Shown: piece after piece, positions 7,618 through 15,223 of the stretch
Layout of the letters: each line of letters begins with the position of its first letter
Numbering within the stretch: position 1 is the stretch's first letter
NCBI GenBank assembly: GCA_964611195.1
Contig: CAZSXA010000009.1
Span: 1 to 28,459, forward strand
DNA: 28,459 nt
Reading direction: 5' to 3'
Source of the DNA: JADLGL01 sp964611195
Lineage (GTDB): Bacteria > Pseudomonadota > Alphaproteobacteria > Rhizobiales > Kaistiaceae
The notes under the pieces: generated by a model
What the model saw: only the letters and a program-made list of their open reading frames with translations
The model's database searches: none
Told to the model about the DNA's origin: nothing
Program-made: the position numbers and the translations under genes

Positions 7618-8943
7618 ATGAGCGAGCGAAATCAGGGACAGAATTCACCGGCGCGGTCGGTCATGCGCCGCCGGCTGATCCGCTCGTCTCGCCTGCTCGT
7701 TGTAGCGGTCGCCGCGCTTGCTATTCTGGCGATCGCCGACCTCATCTCGCTTCCGGGCGCTGCAATCATGCTGGCGGTTCTGGTCGCCGCGATGGTCTCG
7801 ATCCCAAGCGAGCGCAGCGTCCCCCGTGGCGCCGGCTTACGGGCGCCCGACCCGACCGAGCGGCTGCTCCCCGGCACCCGGTCGCTGGCCCAGTCGCTCC
7901 CGGCGCCATGCTTCATCCTCGGCGCGGACGGCACGGTCCGCTATGCCAACGACCGGGCGATTGCCACATTCGGCATCGAAACCGGCGAACTCCTCCCCTT
8001 CCGCCTCCGCCATCCGGAGCTGGTGGCGGCGTTCACGCGCGTGACCAGAGGCGGCGGACCGCAGCAGGTCCAGTTCGTCGAACGCGTGCCGGCCGAACGG
8101 ACGTTCCAGGCGTGGTTCGCCCCGCTCGATCAAACGCCGGGGCAGGAAGCCTATCTGCTGACCCTCGATGATCTCACCGAGGCCAAGGCGACCGAACGGA
8201 TGCGGGTCGACTTCGTCGCCAATGCCAGTCACGAGCTCAGGACGCCGCTGGCCTCGCTGGCCGGTTTCGTCGAGACGCTGCAAGGACCGGCGAAGGACGA
8301 CGCCGAGGCCCGCAACCGCTTTCTGGCGATGATGCACGAGCAGGCGATGCGGATGAGCCGGCTGATCGACGATCTCCTCTCGCTCAGCCGGATCGAGATG
8401 CGCGCACATGTCGTCCCGCGTGAGAAGCTCGACCTCGTCCACCTCGTCCGCCACGTCGTCGACACCATGGCGCCGCTGGCGAGCGAGCTCGGGGTACGGA
8501 TCGAGGCCGAACTGCCGCAGGCCGAGATTCTGATTGCCGGCGATCGTGACGAGCTTGTCCAGGTGTTCAACAACCTCGTCGAGAATGCCTGCAAATATGG
8601 GCAGTCGGGCGAGAAGGTCGTGGTGGAGATCGCCACCAGCGGCGATAACGGACCGTGTTCCGTGTCAATCACCGACTTCGGCCCGGGGATCGCCCCGGAA
8701 CACCTGCCCCGTCTGACGGAGCGCTTCTACCGCGTCGATGCCGATGAGAGCCGTCGCCATCGCGGCACCGGGCTGGGACTTGCGATCGTGAAGCATATCG
8801 TCAGCCGACACCGCGCCCGGCTGCAGATCGAGAGCCGCCCGGGGGCTGGGGCGAGGTTCACAATCCATTTCCCGGACTCCGAGACTATCCCCAGCAATCG
8901 GCTGGAAGATCGCGAAGCGATTCAAGCGGTTAGCGCGTCGTAA
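7618..8943 (+). CDS. phoR: Phosphate regulon sensor histidine kinase PhoR
   Basis: A 441-residue membrane histidine kinase from the ATG at 7618, which has CAGGA 4-8 nt upstream; a longer reading from 7459 adds 53 residues without similarity to the family. Two close hydrophobic segments lie in about residues 24-60 (LLVVAVAALAILAIADLISLP and AAIMLAVLVAAMVS), as in PhoR, which has no large periplasmic sensor. A PAS-like domain (PAPCFILGADGTVRYANDRA) follows, then the HisKA domain with phospho-acceptor H205 in NASHELRTPLASL, and the ATPase domain with N box (NNLVENACKYG), DFGPGI and HRGTGLGLAIVKHI. It should phosphorylate PhoB when phosphate is scarce, under control of the Pst transporter and PhoU. 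It heads the pst-pho cluster, the usual alphaproteobacterial arrangement. Confidence 0.95.
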   Translation: MSERNQGQNSPARSVMRRRLIRSSRLLVVAVAALAILAIADLISLPGAAIMLAVLVAAMVSIPSERSVPRGAGLRAPDPTERLLPGTRSLAQSLPAPCFILGADGTVRYANDRAIATFGIETGELLPFRLRHPELVAAFTRVTRGGGPQQVQFVERVPAERTFQAWFAPLDQTPGQEAYLLTLDDLTEAKATERMRVDFVANASHELRTPLASLAGFVETLQGPAKDDAEARNRFLAMMHEQAMRMSRLIDDLLSLSRIEMRAHVVPREKLDLVHLVRHVVDTMAPLASELGVRIEAELPQAEILIAGDRDELVQVFNNLVENACKYGQSGEKVVVEIATSGDNGPCSVSITDFGPGIAPEHLPRLTERFYRVDADESRRHRGTGLGLAIVKHIVSRHRARLQIESRPGAGARFTIHFPDSETIPSNRLEDREAIQAVSAS

Positions 8944-8945
8944 AA

Positions 8946-8963
8946 CCGTAACATAGCCGTCAT
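8946..8963 (+). promoter_or_regulatory. Candidate Pho box upstream of pstS
   Basis: The half-sites CCGTAAC (8946-8952) and CCGTCAT (8957-8963) are spaced exactly 11 bp, as PhoB repeats are. They match the CTGTCAT consensus at 4/7 and 6/7 positions. The site begins 3 bp after the phoR stop codon and lies about 95 bp before pstS. It would give pstS its own PhoB-activated promoter. I see no convincing -10 box at the expected distance. Confidence 0.4.
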
Positions 8964-9058
8964 AGAACGATTGCACGCCGTCCCTACGGTCCGCCGCGCA
9001 GAGGGCGAAATGGCGCGCAGCCACGCCCCTTACTGTCCCATTTCTCAGGGAGACGGAC

Positions 9059-10102
9059 ATGAATTACAAGACTATTGGCGGCGTCGCGACGCTCGCCATC
9101 ATGGCCTCGACGGCCGTCGTCATGGCCCAGAGCCGTGACCAGATTCGCATCGTCGGCTCGTCGACGGTGTTCCCATTCACGCAGGCGGTCTCGGAAGAGT
9201 TCGCCAATGCCACCGGTTTCCCGGCTCCGGTTGTTGAGTCCACCGGCACGGGCGGCGGCATGCAGATCTTCTGCGGCGGCGTCGGCGTCGATCATCCGGA
9301 CATCACCGGCGCTTCGCGCTCGATGCGCGAGTCGGAATACGATCTGTGCATCGAGAACGGCGTCGATAGCATCACCGAGGTTCTGATCGGCTTTGACGGT
9401 CTTTCGGTCGCCCATTCGGTCGAAGGCCCGGATCTGGACCTGACCAAGGCTCAGCTGTTCCAGGCGCTCGCCGCCGAGGTCGAGGTTGACGGCGAGATCG
9501 TCGACAACCCGTTCACCATGTGGAACGAGATCGACGAGTCGCTCCCGGCGACCGAGATCACCATCTTCGGCCCGCCGCCGACCTCCGGTACCCGCGACGC
9601 CTTTGTCGAGTTGGTCATGGAAGAGGGCTGCGAGGAGTTCCCGGCGATCGCCGCTCTCGAAGAGACCGACGAAGACCGCTTCGAGGAAGTCTGCCAGCGC
9701 ATGCGTCAGGACGGTCCGTTCATCGAGGCCGGTGAGAACGACAACCTGATCGTTCAGCGTCTCGGTGCCGACCCCAACGCGCTCGGCATCTTCGGCTACT
9801 CGTTCCTGTTCGAGAACCAGGACACGCTGAAGCCGGTCGCCATCGAGGGCGTCGAGCCGAACGAGGAGACCATTGCCTCGGGTGATTACGGCATCTCGCG
9901 TCCGCTGTTCTTCTACGTGAAGAACGCGCACCGTGGCGTCATCCAGGGTCTGCAGGAGTTTGTCGAAGAGTACGTCTCCGAGGCCTCGATCGGCCCGGGC
10001 GGCTATCTCTCCTCCCGCGGTCTCATCCCGCTGAGCGACGACGTCCGCGGCGAGACCCAGGACAACGCCATCAACGGCGTGCACATGACCCGCTACCAGT
10101 AA
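9059..10102 (+). CDS. pstS: Phosphate ABC transporter periplasmic binding protein PstS
   Basis: A 347-residue secreted phosphate-binding protein. A Sec signal peptide occupies about residues 1-23 (MNYKTIGGVATLAIMASTAVVMA), with likely cleavage before QSRDQ. The mature protein opens with IRIVGSSTVFPFTQAVSEEF and later has GASRSM and PPPTSGTRDAFVEL, the loops that bind phosphate in this family. The ATG at 9059 has a good AGGGAG ribosome-binding site ending about 6 nt upstream. Mature PstS delivers phosphate to the PstC/PstA channel. The gene sits between phoR and pstC; in several well-known relatives the permease gene follows phoR directly. A candidate Pho box lies upstream and a strong hairpin lies just after the stop codon, consistent with higher output of PstS than of the membrane components. 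Confidence 0.96.
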   Translation: MNYKTIGGVATLAIMASTAVVMAQSRDQIRIVGSSTVFPFTQAVSEEFANATGFPAPVVESTGTGGGMQIFCGGVGVDHPDITGASRSMRESEYDLCIENGVDSITEVLIGFDGLSVAHSVEGPDLDLTKAQLFQALAAEVEVDGEIVDNPFTMWNEIDESLPATEITIFGPPPTSGTRDAFVELVMEEGCEEFPAIAALEETDEDRFEEVCQRMRQDGPFIEAGENDNLIVQRLGADPNALGIFGYSFLFENQDTLKPVAIEGVEPNEETIASGDYGISRPLFFYVKNAHRGVIQGLQEFVEEYVSEASIGPGGYLSSRGLIPLSDDVRGETQDNAINGVHMTRYQ

Positions 10103-10118
10103 GCGGATCTTGAAACTG

Positions 10119-10144
10119 CCGCCGCGCCCCACCGGGCGCGGCGG
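10119..10144 (+). terminator. GC-rich intercistronic hairpin between pstS and pstC
   Basis: An 11-bp perfect inverted repeat, CCGCCGCGCCC (10119-10129) and GGGCGCGGCGG (10134-10144), with loop CACC. It begins 17 nt after the pstS stop codon and ends 24 nt before the pstC ATG. No T-run follows, so it is more likely a partial terminator or a 3'-end block that stabilises pstS mRNA than a full stop. The structure is seen directly; the role is inferred from other binding-protein operons. Confidence 0.6.
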
Positions 10145-10168
10145 AACCTTCTGGGGGGCAGAAGTGTA

Positions 10169-11551
10169 ATGCTCGGCTGGGCGATTCTACTGATATTCTG
10201 CATGGCTTTGGCCGCCTTTTTTGTCGGGCGGTCATCCGGACGCCGCTTCGTCACCGCACAAGGCGGACGCGAGGTCCACTCGCTCCCGAACTATCACGGG
10301 ATGTTCGTCGCCGTTTGGGTCGGCATTCCGGCAACGGTGCTGGTTCTCCTCTGGGCGGCGCTGAGCGGGACAGTCGTAGACAACCTCATCATGGCGAGCG
10401 TTCCGGCCTCCTTCACCGAGGGAATGACCGATTCGCAAATCAATCTCGTCCTTACCGACATCAAGAACACCGCGCAGGGGTTGTTGTTCGGGGAGCCCGA
10501 CCCCGTCATCCAGGACGCGGCAGACCGGCTCAACAGTTGGACCGACATCGCTGACTGGGCGATGGTCGTTGTAGCGTTTGCGCTCGGTGCCGGTGTCTTC
10601 GCGTTCACCCGATCGCGCCTCAACCCACGCTTTCGCGCCAGAAACAACTATGAGCGCGTGCTCTCCGGTTTGATGATCGCCTGCTCCGTCGCAGCGATCC
10701 TGACCACCATCGGCATCGTCGTTTCACTGGTGGTCGAAGCCTACCAATTCTTTCGGCTCGTCCCGGTCCAGGAGTTCCTGTTCGGTACCAATTGGGAGCC
10801 GCAGATCTCCATCCGCGAAGACCAGATCGCCGGCGAAGGCGCCTTCGGCGCGGTGCCGGTGTTCACCGGCACGCTGGTCATTGCGACCATCGCAATGCTG
10901 TTCGCCACACCGGTCGGGCTCTTCACCGCGATCTACCTCGTCGAATATGCCAGCAGCCGGGTGCGCAACACCATCAAGCCTATCCTCGAGATCCTCGCCG
11001 GCGTTCCCACCGTGGTCTACGGCTTCTTCGCAGTGCTGACGGTGGCTCCAGCGGTCCGCGACGCCGGGCAGGGGCTGGGACTGGACGTATCACCTAACGC
11101 GGCAATCGCCGCCGGCGTCGTGATGGGCGTGATGCTGATCCCGTTCATCTCGTCGATCTCCGACGACGCGCTCCGCGCCGTACCGCGATCGCTTCGCGAC
11201 GGCTCGCTGGCGATGGGAGCGACCCGCGCCGAAACCATGACCAAGGTGCTCTTGCCCGCCGCGCTTCCCGGCATCATGGGCGGCGTCCTTCTCGCCGTCA
11301 GCCGCGGCATCGGCGAGACGATGATCGTGGTGATGGCGGCGGGTCTGATCGCGACCCTCACCTTCAACCCGCTAGACAGCGTGACCACGGTCACGGTTCA
11401 GATCGTGACGCTGTTGATCGGCGATACCGAGTTCGACAGTCCGAAGACGCTGGCAGCGTTTGCACTCGGTCTGGTCCTGTTCATCGCAACGCTGGCGCTC
11501 AACGTGATCGCGCTGCGGTTCGTCAATCGTTTCCGCGAGAAGTACGACTAG
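10169..11551 (+). CDS. pstC: Phosphate ABC transporter permease PstC
   Basis: A 460-residue inner-membrane permease. It is longer than E. coli PstC (about 320) because of an N-terminal extension of ~130 residues that has two hydrophobic segments (WAILLIFCMALAAFFVG and MFVAVWVGIPATVLVLLWAAL) and a loop; this looks like the extension annotated as DUF3708 in related proteins. The core holds the usual six helices, including FTGTLVIATIAMLFATPVGLFTA and ILAGVPTVVYGFFAVL. The cytoplasmic coupling motif LAMGATRAETMTKVLLPAALPGIMGG contacts the ATPase. The ATG at 10169 follows a GGGGGG run. pstA begins 12 nt downstream. Together with PstA it forms the phosphate channel. Confidence 0.95.
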   Translation: MLGWAILLIFCMALAAFFVGRSSGRRFVTAQGGREVHSLPNYHGMFVAVWVGIPATVLVLLWAALSGTVVDNLIMASVPASFTEGMTDSQINLVLTDIKNTAQGLLFGEPDPVIQDAADRLNSWTDIADWAMVVVAFALGAGVFAFTRSRLNPRFRARNNYERVLSGLMIACSVAAILTTIGIVVSLVVEAYQFFRLVPVQEFLFGTNWEPQISIREDQIAGEGAFGAVPVFTGTLVIATIAMLFATPVGLFTAIYLVEYASSRVRNTIKPILEILAGVPTVVYGFFAVLTVAPAVRDAGQGLGLDVSPNAAIAAGVVMGVMLIPFISSISDDALRAVPRSLRDGSLAMGATRAETMTKVLLPAALPGIMGGVLLAVSRGIGETMIVVMAAGLIATLTFNPLDSVTTVTVQIVTLLIGDTEFDSPKTLAAFALGLVLFIATLALNVIALRFVNRFREKYD

Positions 11552-11563
11552 GGGGCGCTGAGA

Positions 11564-12868
11564 ATGGCCGAAACCACTGTCGACAGCACTCGCAACGCCG
11601 ACGGCACCGTCAACTGGTCGTCGGACGCCGCGAAGCGGAGCCGCCGGCGGCGCTATGGCGCCGATACGCGCCTCAAGATCTACGGCCTCACCGCGATCAT
11701 AATTGCAGTCGGTGTGCTCGGCATCCTGCTCGCCACGCTGATCATCGACGGCCGCACCGCCTTCGTGCAGACGCGCGTCACAGTCGACATCTTCGTCGAC
11801 CCCGAGCTTGTCGATCCAGAGAACATCGAGCGAGGGAACTTCAGGCAGATCGTCCTAGATTCGATCGCATCGAAGTATCCGGAGCTTGAGGATCCCGCCG
11901 ATGTCCGAACGGCCCGCAACATCCTTACCAACAACGCCCATTTCATGGTTCGCGACGAAGTCGTCGCAAATCCGTCGCTGATCGGCCAGACATTCGAGAT
12001 CGTTATCCCGGCTTCCGATCCGTTCGATCAGCTCAACAAGGGCGTCATCGACCGCGACCTCCCGGAGGATCGTCGTCGGGTCAACGACTTCGAGATCGCC
12101 CTCTTCGACGAGCTTGTCGAGCAAGGCCGTATATCGACACCGCTCAACTGGGGCCTGATCACCAATTCGGACAGCCGTTTCCCCGAACTCGCCGGCCTTC
12201 GCGGCGCCATCGTCGGCTCGTTCTATCTGCTGCTGGTCACCTTCCTGATCAGCTTTCCGGTGGGCATCGCAGCCGCCGTCTATCTGGAGGAGTTTGCGCC
12301 CAAGAACCGATGGACGGGTCTCATCGAGGTCAACATCAACAACCTCGCGGCGGTCCCGTCGATCGTCTTCGGCCTTCTCGGTCTGGCCGTCTTCATCAAC
12401 TTCATCGGGCTACCGCGATCGGCGCCGCTCGTCGGCGGCATGGTCCTGTCCTTGATGACGCTGCCGACAATGATCATTGTGACGCGCGCAGCGCTCAAAC
12501 AGGTGCCTCCGTCGATCCGCGAGGGCGGCTACGGCGTTGGCGCCTCGAAACATCAGGTGGTCATGCATCACGTGCTGCCGCTGGCGATCCCGGGAATCCT
12601 GACGGGCACGATCATCGGCCTGGCACAGGCGCTGGGCGAAACGGCACCGCTGCTTCTCATCGGCATGAACGCATTCGTTCCGGGCGACCCGGGCGGATTG
12701 ACCGATGCGTCCACCGCATTGCCTACACAGATCTTCATCTGGGCCGACAGTCCGGAGCGTGGGTTCGTCGCCAAGACATCGGCCGGCATCCTCGTGCTGC
12801 TCGGCTTCCTGATCACCATGAATGCCGTTGCGATCTATCTGCGGCGACGGCTTGAGCGTACCTGGTAA
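11564..12868 (+). CDS. pstA: Phosphate ABC transporter permease PstA
   Basis: A 434-residue permease, the partner of PstC. After a basic N-terminal tail and a first helix (YGLTAIIIAVGVLGILLATLII) comes an extracytoplasmic stretch of about 140 residues absent from E. coli PstA; it resembles the DUF3333 region of alphaproteobacterial PstA. The permease core follows: GSFYLLLVTFLISFPVGIAAAVYLEEF, then NINNLAAVPSIVFGLLGLAVF and the coupling motif GYGVGASKHQVVMHHVLPLAIPGILTG. The GGGGG run 12-8 nt before the ATG is the probable ribosome-binding site. It lies within the pst operon, 22 bp before pstB. Confidence 0.95.
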   Translation: MAETTVDSTRNADGTVNWSSDAAKRSRRRRYGADTRLKIYGLTAIIIAVGVLGILLATLIIDGRTAFVQTRVTVDIFVDPELVDPENIERGNFRQIVLDSIASKYPELEDPADVRTARNILTNNAHFMVRDEVVANPSLIGQTFEIVIPASDPFDQLNKGVIDRDLPEDRRRVNDFEIALFDELVEQGRISTPLNWGLITNSDSRFPELAGLRGAIVGSFYLLLVTFLISFPVGIAAAVYLEEFAPKNRWTGLIEVNINNLAAVPSIVFGLLGLAVFINFIGLPRSAPLVGGMVLSLMTLPTMIIVTRAALKQVPPSIREGGYGVGASKHQVVMHHVLPLAIPGILTGTIIGLAQALGETAPLLLIGMNAFVPGDPGGLTDASTALPTQIFIWADSPERGFVAKTSAGILVLLGFLITMNAVAIYLRRRLERTW

Positions 12869-12890
12869 CTCGAATCTAGCGGAGAGAATC

Positions 12891-13721
12891 ATGGACGAAT
12901 CGTCGGGAGCCTCCGATCTGGCAAAGATGGCCACCGCCAATGCCGGCAGTTCCGACAAGCCGAGCAAGGTTAAGGTCGGCGTAAAGGACGTGAACGTCTT
13001 CTACGGGCCGAAGCAGGCCCTGTTCGACGTCAGCATCGATATCCACGATCGTACGGTCACCTCCTTTATCGGCCCGTCGGGTTGCGGCAAGTCGACGTTC
13101 CTGCGTTGCATCAATCGCATGAACGACACGATCGATATCGCGCGTGTCGAAGGTGACATCAGGATCGACGAAACGGACATCCACGACCCGAACCTCGACG
13201 TGGTCGAGCTGCGCGCGCGCGTCGGGATGGTGTTTCAGAAGCCGAACCCGTTTCCGAAGTCGATCTACGAGAACATTGCCTACGGTCCCAAGATCCACGG
13301 CCTGGCGCAGAACAAGGCGACGACCGACGAGATCGTGGAAAGCAGCCTCCGCAAGGCAGCGCTTTGGGAGGAAGTGAAGGACCGGCTGCAGGAGCCGGGC
13401 ACCGGCCTTTCCGGCGGCCAGCAGCAGCGCCTTTGCATCGCGCGGGCGATTGCGGTCAGCCCGGAAGTGATCCTCATGGACGAGCCGTGCTCGGCGCTCG
13501 ATCCGATCGCAACGGCGAAGATCGAGGATCTGATCGCCGAACTGCGCGAGAACTACACGATCATCATCGTCACGCACTCGATGCAGCAGGCCGCGCGCGT
13601 GTCGCAAACCACCGCGTTCTTCCATCTCGGCATTCTGGTGGAGGTCGGCGCAACCGACTTCATGTTCACCAACCCGAAGGATCAGCGGACACAGGACTAC
13701 ATCACCGGCCGCTTCGGTTAG
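12891..13721 (+). CDS. pstB: Phosphate ABC transporter ATP-binding protein PstB
   Basis: A 276-residue ABC ATPase. The ATG at 12891 is chosen because GGAGAG lies 6 nt upstream; the frame is open further back, into pstA, but the added residues do not fit. Motifs: Walker A GPSGCGKST (61-69), the Q-loop MVFQKPNPFPKSIYENI typical of PstB, signature LSGGQQQRLCIARA, Walker B with D197 and E198 (LMDEPCSALDP), and switch histidine in VTHSMQQAARVS. It ends in DYITGRFG, the usual PstB C-terminus. It energises phosphate import by PstC/PstA and also takes part in signalling to PhoR through PhoU. Confidence 0.97.
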   Translation: MDESSGASDLAKMATANAGSSDKPSKVKVGVKDVNVFYGPKQALFDVSIDIHDRTVTSFIGPSGCGKSTFLRCINRMNDTIDIARVEGDIRIDETDIHDPNLDVVELRARVGMVFQKPNPFPKSIYENIAYGPKIHGLAQNKATTDEIVESSLRKAALWEEVKDRLQEPGTGLSGGQQQRLCIARAIAVSPEVILMDEPCSALDPIATAKIEDLIAELRENYTIIIVTHSMQQAARVSQTTAFFHLGILVEVGATDFMFTNPKDQRTQDYITGRFG

Positions 13722-13740
13722 CGGCCCCAGGAGGAAACGG

Positions 13741-14466
13741 ATGCCCGAGGCGCACACCGTAGCGGAGTTCGACGACGAGCTTCGTGAGATCAGCCGCAAC
13801 GTCGCCGAAATCGGCGGCATGGCGGAACAGATGGTCGATCAATCCATGGGCGCGCTCAAGCGCTCCGACACCGCTCGGGCCGAGGCGGTTATTGAGGAAG
13901 ACGCCAAGATCGATCGCCTGCAGCGGGAGATCGAGGAGAAGTCGATCCTCATCATCGCGCGGCGTCAGCCGATGGCGCAGGACCTCCGCGAGATCGTTGC
14001 GGCGATTCGTATCGCGTCCGATCTCGAGCGCGTTGGCGACCTGGCCAAGAACATCGCCAAGCGGGTCATCGCCCTGGAAGGCCAGTTCAAGCCCCAATCG
14101 CTGATGCATGGCGTGGAGCATCTGTCCGAGCTCAGCCTCGAGCAACTGAAGCACGTTCTCGACGCCTATGGCCGACGCGACGTCAAGCAGGCGCTGGCGG
14201 TCTGGGAGCGCGACGAGGAGATCGATGCGCTCTACACCTCGCTCTTCCGCGAACTGCTGACCTACATGATGGAAGACCCACGCAATATCGGCTTCTGCAC
14301 CCATCTCCTGTTCTGCGCGAAGAACATCGAGCGGATCGGCGATCATGCGACCAACATCGCAGAAACCGTCCACTATCAGATCACCGGCGTGACGCTCGAG
14401 GACGAGCGGCCCAAGGATGATCGCACGTCGACCTCGCCGGTCGACCTGCCCCAGACGGATGACTGA
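13741..14466 (+). CDS. phoU: Phosphate uptake and signalling regulator PhoU
   Basis: A 241-residue cytoplasmic protein of two PhoU three-helix bundles. Each repeat has its metal-binding helix motif: LERVGDLAKNIAKR in the first and IERIGDHATNIAE in the second. The family's N-terminal HTVAEFDDELREI region is also present. It has the strongest ribosome-binding site in the operon (AGGAGG at 13729-13734). PhoU restrains PhoR when phosphate is plentiful and limits Pst transport. The position between pstB and phoB is the standard one. Confidence 0.96.
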   Translation: MPEAHTVAEFDDELREISRNVAEIGGMAEQMVDQSMGALKRSDTARAEAVIEEDAKIDRLQREIEEKSILIIARRQPMAQDLREIVAAIRIASDLERVGDLAKNIAKRVIALEGQFKPQSLMHGVEHLSELSLEQLKHVLDAYGRRDVKQALAVWERDEEIDALYTSLFRELLTYMMEDPRNIGFCTHLLFCAKNIERIGDHATNIAETVHYQITGVTLEDERPKDDRTSTSPVDLPQTDD

Positions 14467-14499
14467 CAGGCAGCTCGTCCTTGACCGGATGATTGCCTG
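14467..14499 (+). promoter_or_regulatory. Inverted repeat ahead of the phoB ribosome-binding site
   Basis: CAGGCA (14467-14472), immediately after the phoU stop codon, is complementary to TGCCTG (14494-14499). The right arm runs directly into GGGAG, the probable phoB ribosome-binding site. With only 6 bp and a 21-nt loop the hairpin would be modest; it might tune phoB translation relative to phoU. Confidence 0.3.
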
Positions 14500-14511
14500 G
14501 GAGACCAACGC

Positions 14512-15207
14512 ATGACCCCCCGCGTGATGATCGTTGAGGACGAGGAGCCGCTGACGACGCTGCTCCGCTACAACCTCGAAGCCGAGGGCTACGTGGTCGA
14601 GGCGTCGCTCCGCGGTGATGAGGCGGAACTGAAGCTCCGCGAGAACATCCCCGATCTCCTGCTGCTCGACTGGATGCTGCCGGGCGTCTCCGGCATCGAA
14701 CTCTGCCGCCGCCTCCGGCTGCGCGACGAGACCCGCGAGCTGCCGATCATCATGCTGACGGCACGCGGCGAGGAATCGGAGCGCATCCGCGGTCTCGCCA
14801 CCGGTGCGGACGACTATGTCGTCAAGCCGTTTTCGGTGCCGGAACTGATGGCGCGGGTCCGGGCGATCCTCCGCCGCGCCCGGCCGGAGACGATCGCTTC
14901 GATCCTTCGCACAGGGGATCTCGAGCTCGATCGCCAGACCCACCGTGTCCGCCGCTCGGGCCGCGAGATGCATCTGGGCCCCACGGAGTATCGGCTGCTC
15001 GAGTTCCTCATGCAGAGCCCGGGGCGCGTGTTTTCCCGCGAGCAGTTGCTCGACGGCGTTTGGGGCCGCGAGGTCTATGTCGACGAACGGACCGTCGACG
15101 TCCATGTCGGGCGGTTGCGGAAGGCCATCAACCGCGGCCGCGCCAAGGACCCGATCCGGACGGTGCGCGGTGCCGGCTATGCGCTCGATGAACAGTATGA
15201 CGGCTAG
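14512..15207 (+). CDS. phoB: Phosphate regulon response regulator PhoB
   Basis: A 231-residue OmpR/PhoB-type response regulator. The receiver domain (about 1-120) has the acidic pocket (VEDEEPL), phospho-acceptor D53 in LLLDWMLPG, T83 in IIMLTARGEE and K105 in DDYVVKPFSVPEL. The winged-helix DNA-binding domain has LGPTEYRLLEFLMQSPGRVFSR and the recognition-helix region DERTVDVHVGRLRKAI, ending in IRTVRGAGYALDE. Phosphorylated PhoB would bind Pho boxes such as those proposed before phoR and pstS. It is the last gene of the phosphate cluster and converges on pheT with a gap of only 9 bp. Confidence 0.97.
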   Translation: MTPRVMIVEDEEPLTTLLRYNLEAEGYVVEASLRGDEAELKLRENIPDLLLLDWMLPGVSGIELCRRLRLRDETRELPIIMLTARGEESERIRGLATGADDYVVKPFSVPELMARVRAILRRARPETIASILRTGDLELDRQTHRVRRSGREMHLGPTEYRLLEFLMQSPGRVFSREQLLDGVWGREVYVDERTVDVHVGRLRKAINRGRAKDPIRTVRGAGYALDEQYDG

Positions 15208-15223
15208 CGACGCCGCCTAGCCG
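15201..15223. terminator. Hairpin carrying both stop codons at the phoB/pheT junction
   Basis: CGGCTAG (15201-15207) and CTAGCCG (15217-15223) are a perfect 7-bp inverted repeat with a 9-nt loop. The left arm ends in the TAG of phoB; the right arm begins with the complement of the pheT stop codon. The structure would form in transcripts from either strand. No T-tract follows on either side, so a bidirectional terminator or 3'-end stabiliser is a suggestion. Confidence 0.5.

Noticed and set aside
10119..10144. Full intrinsic terminator after pstS
   Set aside because: The stem is strong but no T-run follows, and pstC with no other promoter in sight lies 24 nt downstream; I keep it only as an intercistronic element.
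13702..15105. 467-codon minus-strand open frame opposite phoU and phoB
   Set aside because: Antisense to two firmly identified genes; composition is that of a shadow frame.
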